A DNA stretch of 36,646 bases from Pseudomonadota bacterium (GTDB taxonomy: Bacteria; Pseudomonadota; Gammaproteobacteria; Burkholderiales; Burkholderiaceae): the NCBI GenBank assembly GCA_963205525.1, contig CAUJJP010000226.1, forward strand, positions 1 through 36,646, given 5' to 3'. Made by a program: the position numbers and the translations under genes. Below the pieces are notes generated by a model. The model was not told the origin of the DNA and ran no database searches. It worked only from the letters and a program-made list of their open reading frames with translations. Every line of letters begins with the position of its first letter. The first letter of the stretch is position 1. This document shows, piece after piece, positions 1-7,540 of the stretch.

Positions 1-324
1 GAGAAGATCGAGAAGCCCGCCGGCATCGCCAACCCGAAGGACTTCCGCAACGAGATCGTCAACTTCGTGCTGCGCGCGCGCGCCAACAACCAGGGCAAGA
101 ACCCGGTCTGGACCAGCTACGAAAAGCTGCGCGCGGTGATCGAGAAGAAGATGTTTTCCAACACCGAGGAGCTGCTGCCGGTGATCAGCTTCAACGCCAA
201 GGCGAGTGCCGACGAGGCCAAGAAGCACGAGGACTTCGTCACCCGCATGGTCGCCAAGGGCTACACCGCCAAGCAGGTGCGGCTGCTGTGCGAGTGGTAC
301 CTGCGCGTGCGCAAGTCGTCCTGA
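1..324 (+). CDS. prkA: PrkA-family serine protein kinase, C-terminal part (5' end outside window)
   Basis: The frame is open from the first base of the window and ends at a TGA at 322-324, giving about 107 residues of a C terminus. The sequence matches the end of the PrkA/YeaG family as I recall it: a NPKDFRNEIVNFVLRAR segment, then WTSYEKLRAVIEKKMF and a terminal YTAKQVRLLCEWYLRVRKS. The family has an N-terminal AAA+-like domain and a C-terminal kinase-like domain; only the latter is visible here. The gene directly precedes a DUF444 gene (16-bp gap) and a SpoVR gene, the conserved partners of prkA in Proteobacteria, which supports the call. In enterobacteria the homologue is linked to nitrogen starvation and stationary-phase responses. 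Nothing can be said about its promoter or N terminus. Confidence 0.93.
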   Translation, partial: EKIEKPAGIANPKDFRNEIVNFVLRARANNQGKNPVWTSYEKLRAVIEKKMFSNTEELLPVISFNAKASADEAKKHEDFVTRMVAKGYTAKQVRLLCEWYLRVRKSS

Positions 325-340
325 ACGCAGCGGGGGTGCG

Positions 341-1609
341 ATGGCCTTGCACAGCATCATCGACCGGCGGCTGGCGGGCAAGAACAAGTCCATCGGCAAC
401 CGGGAGCGCTTTCTGCGCCGCTACAAGACGCAGATCCAGGAGGCGGTGCGGCGCGCGATCGACGGCCGCGGCATCCGCGACATGGAGCGCGGCGAGGAGA
501 TCCGCATCCCCAAGCGCGACATCTCCGAGCCGGTGTTCGGCCACGGCCAGGGCGGCGTGCGCGAGACCATCCACCCCGGCAACCGCGAGTTCATCAAGGG
601 CGACCACATCAAGCGGCCGGAAGGCGGCGGCGGCGCCGGCAGCGGCAAGGGGCAGGCCAGCGACTCCGGCGAGGGCGAGGACGACTTCGTCTTCGCCCTC
701 AGCAAGGAAGAGTTCATGCAGGTCTTCTTCGAGGACCTGGCGCTGCCGCACCTGGTGCGCACCCAGCTCGCCGAGGTGCCCGAATGGAAATACCAGCGCG
801 CCGGCTTCACGAGCGACGGCACGCCCAACAACCTGCACGTGGTGCGCAGCCTGCGCGGCGCCATCGGGCGGCGCATCGCCATCGGCGCCGGCCCGGTGCA
901 GGAACTGCGCGAGCTCGAGGAAAGCCTGCAGGCGCTGGGCGCCGATCACCCGCGGGCGCCGGAGCTGCGGCTGCAGATCGCGGCCCTGAAGCGCCGCATC
1001 GAGCGCATCCCCTTCCTGGACCCGATAGACCTGCGCTTTCGCAACCGGGTGCGGGTGCCGGTGCCCACCGCGAAGGCGGTGATGTTCTGCCTGATGGACG
1101 TCTCGGGCTCGATGGACGAGCAGCGCAAGGACCTGTCCAAGCGCTTCTTCATCCTGCTGTACCTCTTCCTCACCCGCCACTACGAGAAGATCGACCTCGT
1201 CTTCATCCGCCACCACACCCAGGCCAGCGAGGTCGACGAGGAGAACTTCTTCCACGCCCGCGAAACCGGCGGCACCGTGGTCAGCTCGGCGCTGGTGCTG
1301 ATGGAGGAAGTCATCCGCGCGCGCTACGACCCCGCGCAGTGGAACATCTACGGCGCCCAGGCCAGCGACGGCGACAACTGGCACCACGACAGCGGGCGCT
1401 GCCGCGAACTCCTGGCCGAGAAGATCCTGCCCCTGGTGCGCTACTACGCCTACGTGCAGGTGGCCGAGGAAGAGCAGAACCTGTGGGAGGAGTACGCCCG
1501 GCTGCAGGACGGCCACCCCCAGTTCGCGATGCGCAAGGCGGTCAGCGCCGAGCAGATCTACCCCGTGTTCCGCGACCTGTTCAAGAAGGAAGGGGTGACC
1601 GGCGCATGA
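341..1609 (+). CDS. yeaH: YeaH/YhbH family protein (DUF444), VWA-like
   Basis: This is a 422-residue protein starting at the ATG at 341, 16 bp after the prkA stop. An upstream in-frame start at 206 would overlap prkA by more than 100 bp and encodes an arginine/proline-rich shadow, so it was rejected. The N terminus (HSIIDRRLAGKNKSIGNRER) and the motif RIPKRDISEPVFGHGQGG near residue 56 are typical of DUF444. Residues 92-115 are a Gly/Ser/acidic low-complexity linker. A metal-ion-adhesion-like motif DVSGS lies at residues 253-257 after a hydrophobic strand, as in von Willebrand A folds. The family is co-transcribed with prkA and thought to act with it under starvation, but its molecular activity is unknown. 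Its TGA overlaps the ATG of the next gene (ATGA), so the two are probably translationally coupled. Confidence 0.92.
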   Translation: MALHSIIDRRLAGKNKSIGNRERFLRRYKTQIQEAVRRAIDGRGIRDMERGEEIRIPKRDISEPVFGHGQGGVRETIHPGNREFIKGDHIKRPEGGGGAGSGKGQASDSGEGEDDFVFALSKEEFMQVFFEDLALPHLVRTQLAEVPEWKYQRAGFTSDGTPNNLHVVRSLRGAIGRRIAIGAGPVQELRELEESLQALGADHPRAPELRLQIAALKRRIERIPFLDPIDLRFRNRVRVPVPTAKAVMFCLMDVSGSMDEQRKDLSKRFFILLYLFLTRHYEKIDLVFIRHHTQASEVDEENFFHARETGGTVVSSALVLMEEVIRARYDPAQWNIYGAQASDGDNWHHDSGRCRELLAEKILPLVRYYAYVQVAEEEQNLWEEYARLQDGHPQFAMRKAVSAEQIYPVFRDLFKKEGVTGA

Positions 1610-3123
1610 GCACCACCTTGCCCGCCAAGCCGCTGCCCGGGCCCAGCGACTGGACCTTCGAGCTGATCGACGACTATCACGCGGTGATACGCGCCACCGC
1701 CGAGCGCTTTCGCCTGGACACCTACCCCAACCAGCTTGAGATCATCACCGCCGAGCAGATGATGGATGCCTACGCCAGCGTCGGCATGCCGGTGAACTAC
1801 CGCCACTGGAGCTACGGCAAGGAGTTCATCGCCACCGAGAAGAACTACAAGCGCGGCCACATGGGGCTGGCCTACGAGATCGTCATCAACTCCAACCCCT
1901 GCATCAGCTACCTGATGGAGGAGAACACGATGGCGATGCAGGCGCTGGTGATCGCCCACGCCGCCTACGGCCACAACAGCTTCTTCAAGGGCAACTACCT
2001 GTTCCGGATGTGGACCGACGCCTCGGCCATCATCGACTACCTCGTCTACGCCAAGGACTACATCGCGCGCTGCGAGGAAAAGCACGGCCTGGAGGCGGTG
2101 GAAACCTTTCTCGACAGCTGCCACGCCCTGTCGCAGCACGGCGTGGACCGCTACCGCCGCCCATCGCGCAAGAGCCTGGCGCAGGAACTCGCGGACCGCC
2201 GCGACCGCGAGGCCTACGCCCAGCAGCAGGTGAACGACCTCTGGCGCACCCTGCCGCGCCGCCACGACAGCGAAGACAGCACCCCCGAGCTCAAGCGTTT
2301 CCCGAGCGAACCGCAGGAGAACCTGCTGTACTTCATCGAGAAGAACGCGCCGCTGCTCGAACCCTGGCAGCGCGAGGTCATGCGCATCGTGCGCAAGATC
2401 GCGCAGTACTTCTATCCGCAGCGCCAGACCCAGGTCATGAACGAAGGCTGGGCCACCTTCTGGCACCACCGCATCCTGAACACCTTGTACGACGACGGCT
2501 GGCTCAGCGACGGCGTCATGATCGAGTGGCTGACCAGCCACACCAACGTCATCTACCAGCCGCCGGTCGGGCACCGTGCCTACAGCGGCATCAACCCCTA
2601 CGCGCTGGGCTTTGCGATGTACAGCGACATCGAGCGCATCTGCCGCCAGCCCACCGACGAGGACCGCGCCTGGTTCCCGGAGATCGCCGGCTCGGACTGG
2701 CTGCAGACGCTGGACCACGCGATGCGCAACTTCAAGGACGAGAGCTTCATCGGCCAGTACCTGAGCCCGAAGCTGATGCGCGAGATGCGGCTGTTCTCCA
2801 TCGTCGACGACGAGCGCCAGTCCGAGCTGGAAGTGGCCGCCATCCACGACGAAGCCGGCTACCGCGCGGTGCGCGAAGGCCTGAGCCGCCAGTACGACCT
2901 GGGCTCGCGCCTGCCCGACATCCAGGTCTGGAACGTCAACCTGCGCGGCGACCGCAGCCTCACCCTGCGCCACTTCCAGCACCGCGACCGCCCGCTCGGC
3001 GACAGCGCGCAAGAGGTGCTCAAGCACGTCGCCCGCCTGTGGGGCTTCGCGGTCCAGCTCGAGAGCGTCAACGCCGCCGGCGATCTGACCCGGCAGTGGA
3101 GCGTGCCGGCGCCCGGCGCCTGA
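1606..3123 (+). CDS. SpoVR family protein (YcgB-like)
   Basis: This 505-residue protein starts at an ATG overlapping the DUF444 stop by 4 bp. Family features are visible: WTFELIDDYHAVIRATAERF at residues 16-35, then TYPNQLEIITAEQMMDAYAS, NYRHWSYGKEF, and a His-rich IAHAAYGHNSFF at residues 117-128. The central NEGWATFWHHRILN segment resembles a metallopeptidase-like helix (HH following a glutamate). SpoVR was named for spore cortex formation in Bacillus, but the Gram-negative homologues (YcgB in E. coli) belong to non-sporulating bacteria and have no settled function. The operon prkA-DUF444-SpoVR suggests a stress or starvation role. The length is normal for the family and I see no truncation. 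The 220 bp after it hold no gene. Confidence 0.92.
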   Translation: MSTTLPAKPLPGPSDWTFELIDDYHAVIRATAERFRLDTYPNQLEIITAEQMMDAYASVGMPVNYRHWSYGKEFIATEKNYKRGHMGLAYEIVINSNPCISYLMEENTMAMQALVIAHAAYGHNSFFKGNYLFRMWTDASAIIDYLVYAKDYIARCEEKHGLEAVETFLDSCHALSQHGVDRYRRPSRKSLAQELADRRDREAYAQQQVNDLWRTLPRRHDSEDSTPELKRFPSEPQENLLYFIEKNAPLLEPWQREVMRIVRKIAQYFYPQRQTQVMNEGWATFWHHRILNTLYDDGWLSDGVMIEWLTSHTNVIYQPPVGHRAYSGINPYALGFAMYSDIERICRQPTDEDRAWFPEIAGSDWLQTLDHAMRNFKDESFIGQYLSPKLMREMRLFSIVDDERQSELEVAAIHDEAGYRAVREGLSRQYDLGSRLPDIQVWNVNLRGDRSLTLRHFQHRDRPLGDSAQEVLKHVARLWGFAVQLESVNAAGDLTRQWSVPAPGA

Positions 3124-3281
3124 ACGGCCTGAACGCGCGCGGGGCAGGGCGCAGCCGCACGAACCGCAGGGCAGGCGGCGGCGCTGCCGCAACTGCGACA
3201 CCCGTCACGCGCGCGGCCCCGGATCGCGCCTGACCGCAGCTACGCCGCCGCCACGCCGCCGCCACGGCGCGGCGGGCTGGC

Positions 3282-3287
3282 TATGAT
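3282..3287 (+). promoter_or_regulatory. Candidate -10 box for the epimerase gene
   Basis: TATGAT lies 57 bp before the ATG at 3344 in otherwise extremely GC-rich sequence. No good -35 hexamer is seen about 17 bp upstream, so the call rests on the -10 match alone. Confidence 0.3.
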
Positions 3288-3343
3288 GCCGCGCTCCACC
3301 ACCGGACAGCGTGGCGCGGCCTCCCCGCGCGCGGACCAAGCGC

Positions 3344-4351
3344 ATGAAGATCCTCGTCACCGGCGCCGCCGGCTTCATCGGCATGACCACGGCGCTGCGC
3401 CTGCTCGCACGCGGCGACGAGGTGGTCGGCCTGGACAACCTGAACGACTACTACAGCGTCCAGCTCAAGCTCGACCGCCTGGCGCGCCTGCAGGCGCACG
3501 CCGGGTTCCGCTTCGTCCGGCTCGACGTCGCCGACCGCGAGGGCATGGCCGCCTTGTTCGCGGCCGAGAAGTTCGAGCGCGTGATCCACCTCGCCGCACA
3601 GGCCGGGGTGCGCTACTCGCTCATCAACCCGCACGCCTACGTCGACAGCAACCTGGTCGGCTTCGTCAACATCCTGGAAGGCTGCCGCCACCACCAGGTC
3701 CAGCACCTGACCTACGCCTCCAGCTCCAGCGTCTACGGCGGCAACACGCAGATGCCGTTCTCGGTGCACGACAGCGTGGACCACCCGGTCAGCCTGTACG
3801 CGGCGACGAAGAAGGCCAACGAGCTGATGGCGCACACCTACAGCCACCTGTACGGCCTGCCGACCACCGGGCTGCGCTTCTTCACCGTCTACGGCCCCTG
3901 GGGACGGCCCGACATGGCGCTGTTCCTGTTCACCAAGGCGATCCTGGAGGGGCGGCCGATCGACGTCTTCAACCACGGCCGCATGCAGCGCGACTTCACC
4001 TACGTCGACGACATCGTCGAAGGCGTGATCCGCGTCAGCGACCGTGCCGCCAGCGCGAATCCCGACTACGACGCCGCGCGCCCTGACCCCGGCACCAGCA
4101 ACGTGCCCTACCGCGTGTTCAACATTGGCAACCACCAGCCGGTGCAGCTGCTGGACTACATCGGCGCCATCGAGGACGCCCTGGGCATGACGGCGCAGAA
4201 GAACCTGCTGCCCATGCAGCCCGGCGACGTGCCCGCCACCTACGCCGACATCGACGCGCTCACCGAGTGGACCGGCTTCGCGCCCCAGACCACGATACAC
4301 GAGGGCATCTCGCGCTTCGTGGACTGGTATCGGGGCTATTTCAAGGTCTGA
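3344..4351 (+). CDS. NAD-dependent epimerase, UDP-glucuronate 4-epimerase type
   Basis: This 335-residue extended short-chain dehydrogenase starts at the ATG at 3344; an in-frame GTG at 3311 gives an arginine-rich extension and is unlikely. The Rossmann motif GAAGFIG is at residues 7-13, NAD-ribose binding is expected at the [12 protein letters not shown] segment (31-42), and the catalytic Ser region ASSSSVYGG (125-133) precedes the Y152-x3-K156 motif. The NDYY...LK signature and [13 protein letters not shown] favour UDP-glucuronate 4-epimerase (UDP-GlcA to UDP-GalA) over UDP-glucose 4-epimerase. The product would feed exopolysaccharide, capsule or LPS. The adjacent PEP-CTERM genes fit this, because exosortase substrates commonly occur with EPS loci, but no glycosyltransferases are in the window. 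Substrate specificity is inferred from motifs only. Confidence 0.87.
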   Translation: MKILVTGAAGFIGMTTALRLLARGDEVVGLDNLNDYYSVQLKLDRLARLQAHAGFRFVRLDVADREGMAALFAAEKFERVIHLAAQAGVRYSLINPHAYVDSNLVGFVNILEGCRHHQVQHLTYASSSSVYGGNTQMPFSVHDSVDHPVSLYAATKKANELMAHTYSHLYGLPTTGLRFFTVYGPWGRPDMALFLFTKAILEGRPIDVFNHGRMQRDFTYVDDIVEGVIRVSDRAASANPDYDAARPDPGTSNVPYRVFNIGNHQPVQLLDYIGAIEDALGMTAQKNLLPMQPGDVPATYADIDALTEWTGFAPQTTIHEGISRFVDWYRGYFKV

Positions 4352-4384
4352 GTCACGAGGTCCGCGTCACCAGGCCGGATGCGG

Positions 4385-4469
4385 GGCCGGGTCGCCGGCC
4401 TTCCCGGGCACGACCCGGACCGGCGCGGATTTCCCCTCAGCCGGCGCTCCGGCCGGGACCGCGGTCCCG
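4385..4469. terminator. Inverted repeats between convergent genes
   Basis: The 144-bp gap between the epimerase stop and the convergent PEP-CTERM stop holds two strong inverted repeats. One is GGCCGG-GTCG-CCGGCC at 4385-4400, followed by TT. The other is a perfect 16-bp palindrome (CGGGACCGCGGTCCCG) at 4454-4469. Neither has a long T-tract. Their position suggests a bidirectional terminator. Confidence 0.4.
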
Positions 4470-4495
4470 ACCGCGAAGACGCTCAGCGAAGACAC

Positions 4496-5374
4496 TCAGC
4501 GCCGAAGCCGCGCCAGCCCGGCCAGCCCCGCCAGCGCAAGACCGGTCAGCGCCAGCGACCCCGGTTCCGGCACCGAAGTCGGGGCGGTGACCTCGAAGTT
4601 GGTGCTCACCGCGTTGGTTCCGATGGTCCAGCCGATGTTGTCCACCGCGCCCGAGAACGACGCCCAGCCGCTGCCGATGCCGGCGCTGAAGCCCAGGATG
4701 GCGGCGTCCTTGAGGTAGAACTTCCAGGCCGTCAGATCGTCGTCGTAGGCGTAGCCGTTGCCGCCAATGTCGTAGGCGAAGCCCAGCCCGAGCCCGAAGT
4801 TCCAGACTTTCGTTTTGCCGCCGATCAGGTCCGTGACCCAGGTGTCGGTCGCTGCCGTGTTGACGCCGTTGTAGATGCCCTCGAACACCAGCCCGCCTCG
4901 GTCGCCGAGGGTGCTCAGGTCGCCGTCGGCGTCGATCAGGACACGCAGCGCCGCGTGCAGGTGGGAGGCGGCCGTGCTGCTGGCGTCGCGGTACCAGTCG
5001 TACTGCATCGAATGCAGGTCGGAGAGCTTGCCCAGGCTGGCGGTGGCGGCGAAGTTGCCGAACACATTCGTTCCGCCGGCCAGGTACTCAATGTCGGCCT
5101 TGGCATTGCTCGGACCCGACAGCGCGGCCGAGCCGTTGCCCGAACGGGCATACGCCGTCGAGATGCCGGCGCTGCCGCTGCTTCGCACGTTGTTGTAGTA
5201 CCAGCCGCTGGCGCCGACCGCCTGCCCCTGGTTGCTGCCGCCGGCGTTCACGAACGCGTCACCCGGCGACACGCCGTTCGCGTACACCGTTGCCGCCTGC
5301 GCGGCGCCGACGGCCAGGCTCCCGGCGGCCAGCGCCGCCGCCAGCCCCAGACCACGGTTCGAAAGCTGCTTCAT
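4496..5374 (-). CDS. PEP-CTERM sorting-domain protein (exosortase substrate) 1
   Basis: This 292-residue exported protein starts at the ATG at 5374, preceded by a strong AGGAGG Shine-Dalgarno; longer in-frame extensions upstream were rejected for that reason. Residues 1-27 form a signal peptide ending GAAQA|A. The last 25 residues (268-292) are a classic PEP-CTERM tail: the VPEPGS motif, a hydrophobic stretch of Leu/Ala/Gly, and a basic RLRR end. Exosortase (XrtA/EpsH type) is expected to cleave it for surface or EPS-matrix delivery. The body is Gly/Ser/Ala/Asn/Thr-rich with scattered aromatics and has no domain I recognise. It is divergent from a second PEP-CTERM gene and has a sigma-54-like promoter match at 5437-5451. 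The exosortase itself is not in the window. Confidence 0.9.
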   Translation of the reverse strand: MKQLSNRGLGLAAALAAGSLAVGAAQAATVYANGVSPGDAFVNAGGSNQGQAVGASGWYYNNVRSSGSAGISTAYARSGNGSAALSGPSNAKADIEYLAGGTNVFGNFAATASLGKLSDLHSMQYDWYRDASSTAASHLHAALRVLIDADGDLSTLGDRGGLVFEGIYNGVNTAATDTWVTDLIGGKTKVWNFGLGLGFAYDIGGNGYAYDDDLTAWKFYLKDAAILGFSAGIGSGWASFSGAVDNIGWTIGTNAVSTNFEVTAPTSVPEPGSLALTGLALAGLAGLARLRR

Positions 5375-5436
5375 GCGTCCTCCTTGCTTGGCTGTCCCTC
5401 GCGCCAGCCACCCCGGCGGACGCCTCGCGCGAGGAA

Positions 5437-5451
5437 GCACGTTCTGCGCCA
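5437..5451 (-). promoter_or_regulatory. Putative sigma-54 (-24/-12) promoter for PEP-CTERM gene 1
   Basis: On the minus strand the sequence reads TGGCGCAGAACGTGCT. It has the GG-N10-GC spacing and the TGGC...TGC cores of the RpoN consensus TGGCACG-N4-TTGCW, with three mismatches at less critical positions. The GC element is 62 bp upstream of the ATG at 5374. Confidence 0.4.
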
Positions 5452-5649
5452 GCCAGAGCCGCTCACGCCTCGGCCCGCGGTTCACAAGAACTTGCCGCAT
5501 TCCCCTGCAGCCCCCAAGGCCAAGGGATTGCATTTGTGTCAAGACATTCGACAGCGCGTTGCGATGGGCCGCTCTGAACCGCCGCGATGACGGTGTCCAC
5601 GGTCTGCGGCAGCGCTTGCGGCGCCGCATTGGCTGGCAGAACCACGCGC

Positions 5650-5670
5650 ACTGTCGATGGATCTGACAGT
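5650..5670. promoter_or_regulatory. Inverted repeat, candidate activator site
   Basis: ACTGTC at 5650-5655 and GACAGT at 5665-5670 form perfect 6-bp arms separated by 9 bp. They lie between the two predicted sigma-54 promoters, a plausible upstream activating site for an enhancer-binding regulator. This is positional inference only. Confidence 0.3.
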
Positions 5671-5740
5671 TTCAAACGTGCCTGCCGCACAAATTTGCCA
5701 ATCGATTGATATCAAATGTATTTTTCAGGCTGCCGCCCTG

Positions 5741-5756
5741 CGGCACGAATCCTGCA
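5741..5756 (+). promoter_or_regulatory. Putative sigma-54 (-24/-12) promoter for PEP-CTERM gene 2
   Basis: CGGCACGAATCCTGCA matches the RpoN consensus TGGCACG-N4-TTGCW at all but two positions. The invariant GG (5742-5743) and GC (5754-5755) are separated by exactly 10 bp. It lies 106 bp before the ATG at 5862. PEP-CTERM genes in related bacteria are known to be under RpoN and the PrsK/PrsR two-component system. Confidence 0.55.
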
Positions 5757-5861
5757 TCCCTGCTGCGGCCGCGGGCCCTCCAGGCCCGATGCAGGCACAT
5801 GCCGCCGCGCCCAGGGACACCCACGGGCGCCCATCGATCAGGCAAACCCTCGGGAGGTTTC

Positions 5862-6635
5862 ATGCACAGACTTCATCTGACCGCCGCCGCCATCCTGCTC
5901 GCCGCCGCCGGCGCACAGGCCGCACCGGTCTACGACGCCAACGTCACGCCCAATGTCATCATGGGCAGCGGCGTGACCAACGGCAGCTTCACGGTGGACA
6001 GCGCCAGCGGAATCGAAGTCGGCCTGCGCGGCAAGCTGCGCCACGATCCGATCACGGGCGCACCGGCGAACACCTTCAACAGCAACGGCGACGGCAGCTA
6101 CAGCTTTGACGCCGGCCACTGGGGGGCATCGGCCTACTGGAGCTTCGAGTGGTCGATCAACGTCGACACCTCCGGCACGGCCGGGCGCTCGCTCGATGAC
6201 TTCAGCTACAAGCTGGGCGTGGACAGCGACGCCAGCCTGGGCACCAGCTACACCGAGCTCGACATCATCAACGGCCCGAATCCGAACGGCAGCGGTTTCT
6301 GGGACCACTCCATCGGCAACAACCTCACCGCCCAGAGCGCAGGTGCCGAGGCCACCGACGCCGCCACCTACGCGGCCCTGATCGCCGGCAACAACGTGGC
6401 GCAGAACAGCTGGAAGCCGACCTGGTTCCTCTCCGGGTTCAACCCGGATGCCGACGGCACCTACAACTTCTTCCTCGCCGTCTACGGCGGCGCGAGCGGC
6501 GACGCGATCGCGCGCACCGAGATCCAGATCATCGTCGGCAACGGCGGTGGCAGCACGGTGCCGGAGCCGGCCTCGCTGGCCCTGGCCGGTCTGGCCCTGG
6601 CCGGTCTGGCGGCCACGCGGCGGCGCCGCGGCTGA
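5862..6635 (+). CDS. PEP-CTERM sorting-domain protein (exosortase substrate) 2
   Basis: This 257-residue protein starts at the ATG at 5862, with GGGAGG five bases upstream. Residues 1-20 are a signal peptide (MHRLHLTAAAILLAAAGAQA). The terminal 25 residues (233-257) are a PEP-CTERM tail with VPEPAS, a Leu/Ala/Gly transmembrane-like stretch and a basic RRRRG end. The mature body is rich in Asn, Ser, Gly, Asp and aromatic residues and has no cysteine that I can see, as in many matrix-associated PEP-CTERM proteins. It contains no domain I can name. It is not an obvious paralogue of the divergent neighbour: they share the sorting tail and signal logic but not the body sequence. The product is probably surface-attached or floc/biofilm-matrix material, which is inference. 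Confidence 0.9.
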   Translation: MHRLHLTAAAILLAAAGAQAAPVYDANVTPNVIMGSGVTNGSFTVDSASGIEVGLRGKLRHDPITGAPANTFNSNGDGSYSFDAGHWGASAYWSFEWSINVDTSGTAGRSLDDFSYKLGVDSDASLGTSYTELDIINGPNPNGSGFWDHSIGNNLTAQSAGAEATDAATYAALIAGNNVAQNSWKPTWFLSGFNPDADGTYNFFLAVYGGASGDAIARTEIQIIVGNGGGSTVPEPASLALAGLALAGLAATRRRRG

Positions 6636-6673
6636 GCGCCGGCAGTGGCGCCGGGCCGGGCAGCAAGTGATCT

Positions 6674-6721
6674 GGCGCCCACTGCGGCGCCCACTGCGGC
6701 GCCTACTCCGGCGCCTACCCC
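6674..6721. repeat. Four tandem 12-bp repeats
   Basis: Units at 6674-6685, 6686-6697, 6698-6709 and 6710-6721. The first two are identical (GGCGCCCACTGC) and the last two diverge at the 3' half. They fill the 95-bp gap between convergent genes. Confidence 0.8.
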
Positions 6722-6730
6722 GGCGAGCGC

Positions 6731-7540
6731 TCAGCGCGCGCCCAGCAAGGTCCGCACCCAGCGCGCCGGGATGGCGTAGCTGATGCCGCTGGGCGCCGAC
6801 AGCGCGCCCTCGCGGCCACCGCGCACCAGCACCATGTTGACCACCGCCACCACCTGGCCGGTGGCGGCGTCCAGCACCGGCCCGCCGCTGTTGCCAGGGT
6901 AGGCGGTGGCGTCGAGCTGCACGACGTCGAAGCTGCCGCGCCGGATCTTGGCGATGGCGCCGTCGCGCAGCTGCGCGGCATTCGCCGCCGGCAGCGCGAT
7001 GGGCGCGATCGAGGACACCATGCCGGCGTGCGTCACCGGCTGGAAGCCCAGCACGCCGCCGATCGGGAAGCCCACCAGCAGCACCGCCAGCCCCTCGCGC
7101 AGCACGCCCTCGGGCGCCAGCGCCAGCGGCGGCAGCGGCTCGCCTTCCAGGCGCAGCAACACGAGGTCGTGTTCGCGGTCGCGCGCCACGATCTGCAGCC
7201 GGCGCCATTCCTCCCCGCCATCGGGCAGCGGTCGCTGCAGCGCCCACTGGACGGCGTCGGCGTCCGCCTCGCCGACCACGTGCTGGTTGCTCACCACGTG
7301 CTGGCCGTCGCCGACCACGAAGGCGGTGCCGCGAAAGCCGAAGCGCGGACTGGCCAAGGGGTCCAGACGCCCGATCGGCAGCACCGAGGCGCGCGCGGCG
7401 GCAATCACGGCCGGCACGTCCGCCGCCGCCGGCCTGGCCAGCCCCGCCGCGGCCCACAAAGCCGCCAGGCCCAGCAGCTGGCGTCGCCGCGCGCCGCTCG
7501 CGCCGCTCGCGCCGTTCGCGCCGTTCGCGCCGTTCGCCAT
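6731..7540 (-). CDS. Exported trypsin-like serine protease (S1 family)
   Basis: This 269-residue protein has a complete S1 catalytic triad: His87 in VVSNQHVV, Asp125 in EHDLVLLRL and Ser218 in YPGNSGGPV. The GNSGGP context and the start FRGTAFVVGDG resemble HtrA/Deg-type protease cores, but no PDZ domain follows. A signal sequence covers residues 18-40 (RRRQLLGLAALWAAAGLARPAAA); its arginine pair could be read by Tat, and cleavage after AAA is plausible, so it should act in the periplasm or outside. The first 16 residues are an odd Asn/Ser-Gly-Ala repeat (see the 9-bp repeat). The ATG overlaps the stop of the upstream dehydrogenase gene (TGATG), so the two are likely one operon. Substrates are unknown. 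Confidence 0.85.
   Translation of the reverse strand: MANGANGANGASGASGARRRQLLGLAALWAAAGLARPAAADVPAVIAAARASVLPIGRLDPLASPRFGFRGTAFVVGDGQHVVSNQHVVGEADADAVQWALQRPLPDGGEEWRRLQIVARDREHDLVLLRLEGEPLPPLALAPEGVLREGLAVLLVGFPIGGVLGFQPVTHAGMVSSIAPIALPAANAAQLRDGAIAKIRRGSFDVVQLDATAYPGNSGGPVLDAATGQVVAVVNMVLVRGGREGALSAPSGISYAIPARWVRTLLGAR
7492..7536. repeat. Five 9-bp tandem repeats inside the protease start
   Basis: Five units of CGCCG(C/T)TCG run from 7492 to 7536 and encode the NGANGANGASGASGA N-terminal tract on the minus strand. Copy-number change would keep the reading frame. Confidence 0.8.

Larger units (their letters stand above)
5375..5861. other. Shared divergent regulatory region of the two PEP-CTERM genes
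   Basis: This 487-bp region contains no convincing gene. It contains one sigma-54-type promoter match pointing each way (listed separately), an unusually AT-rich island around 5681-5730, and an inverted pair ACTGTC / GACAGT at 5650-5655 and 5665-5670 that could bind an activator. The layout resembles enhancer-dependent divergent promoters, with the inverted repeat roughly midway between them. Confidence 0.5.

Noticed and set aside
1558..3201. Minus-strand frame of over 500 codons opposite SpoVR
   Set aside because: It is antisense to a clear SpoVR gene with normal family motifs. Its own translation is low-complexity Val/Ala/His and has no start signal.
4379..5590. Plus-strand frame of about 400 codons opposite PEP-CTERM gene 1
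   Set aside because: The minus strand has a Shine-Dalgarno, a signal peptide and a PEP-CTERM tail; the plus frame has no such features.
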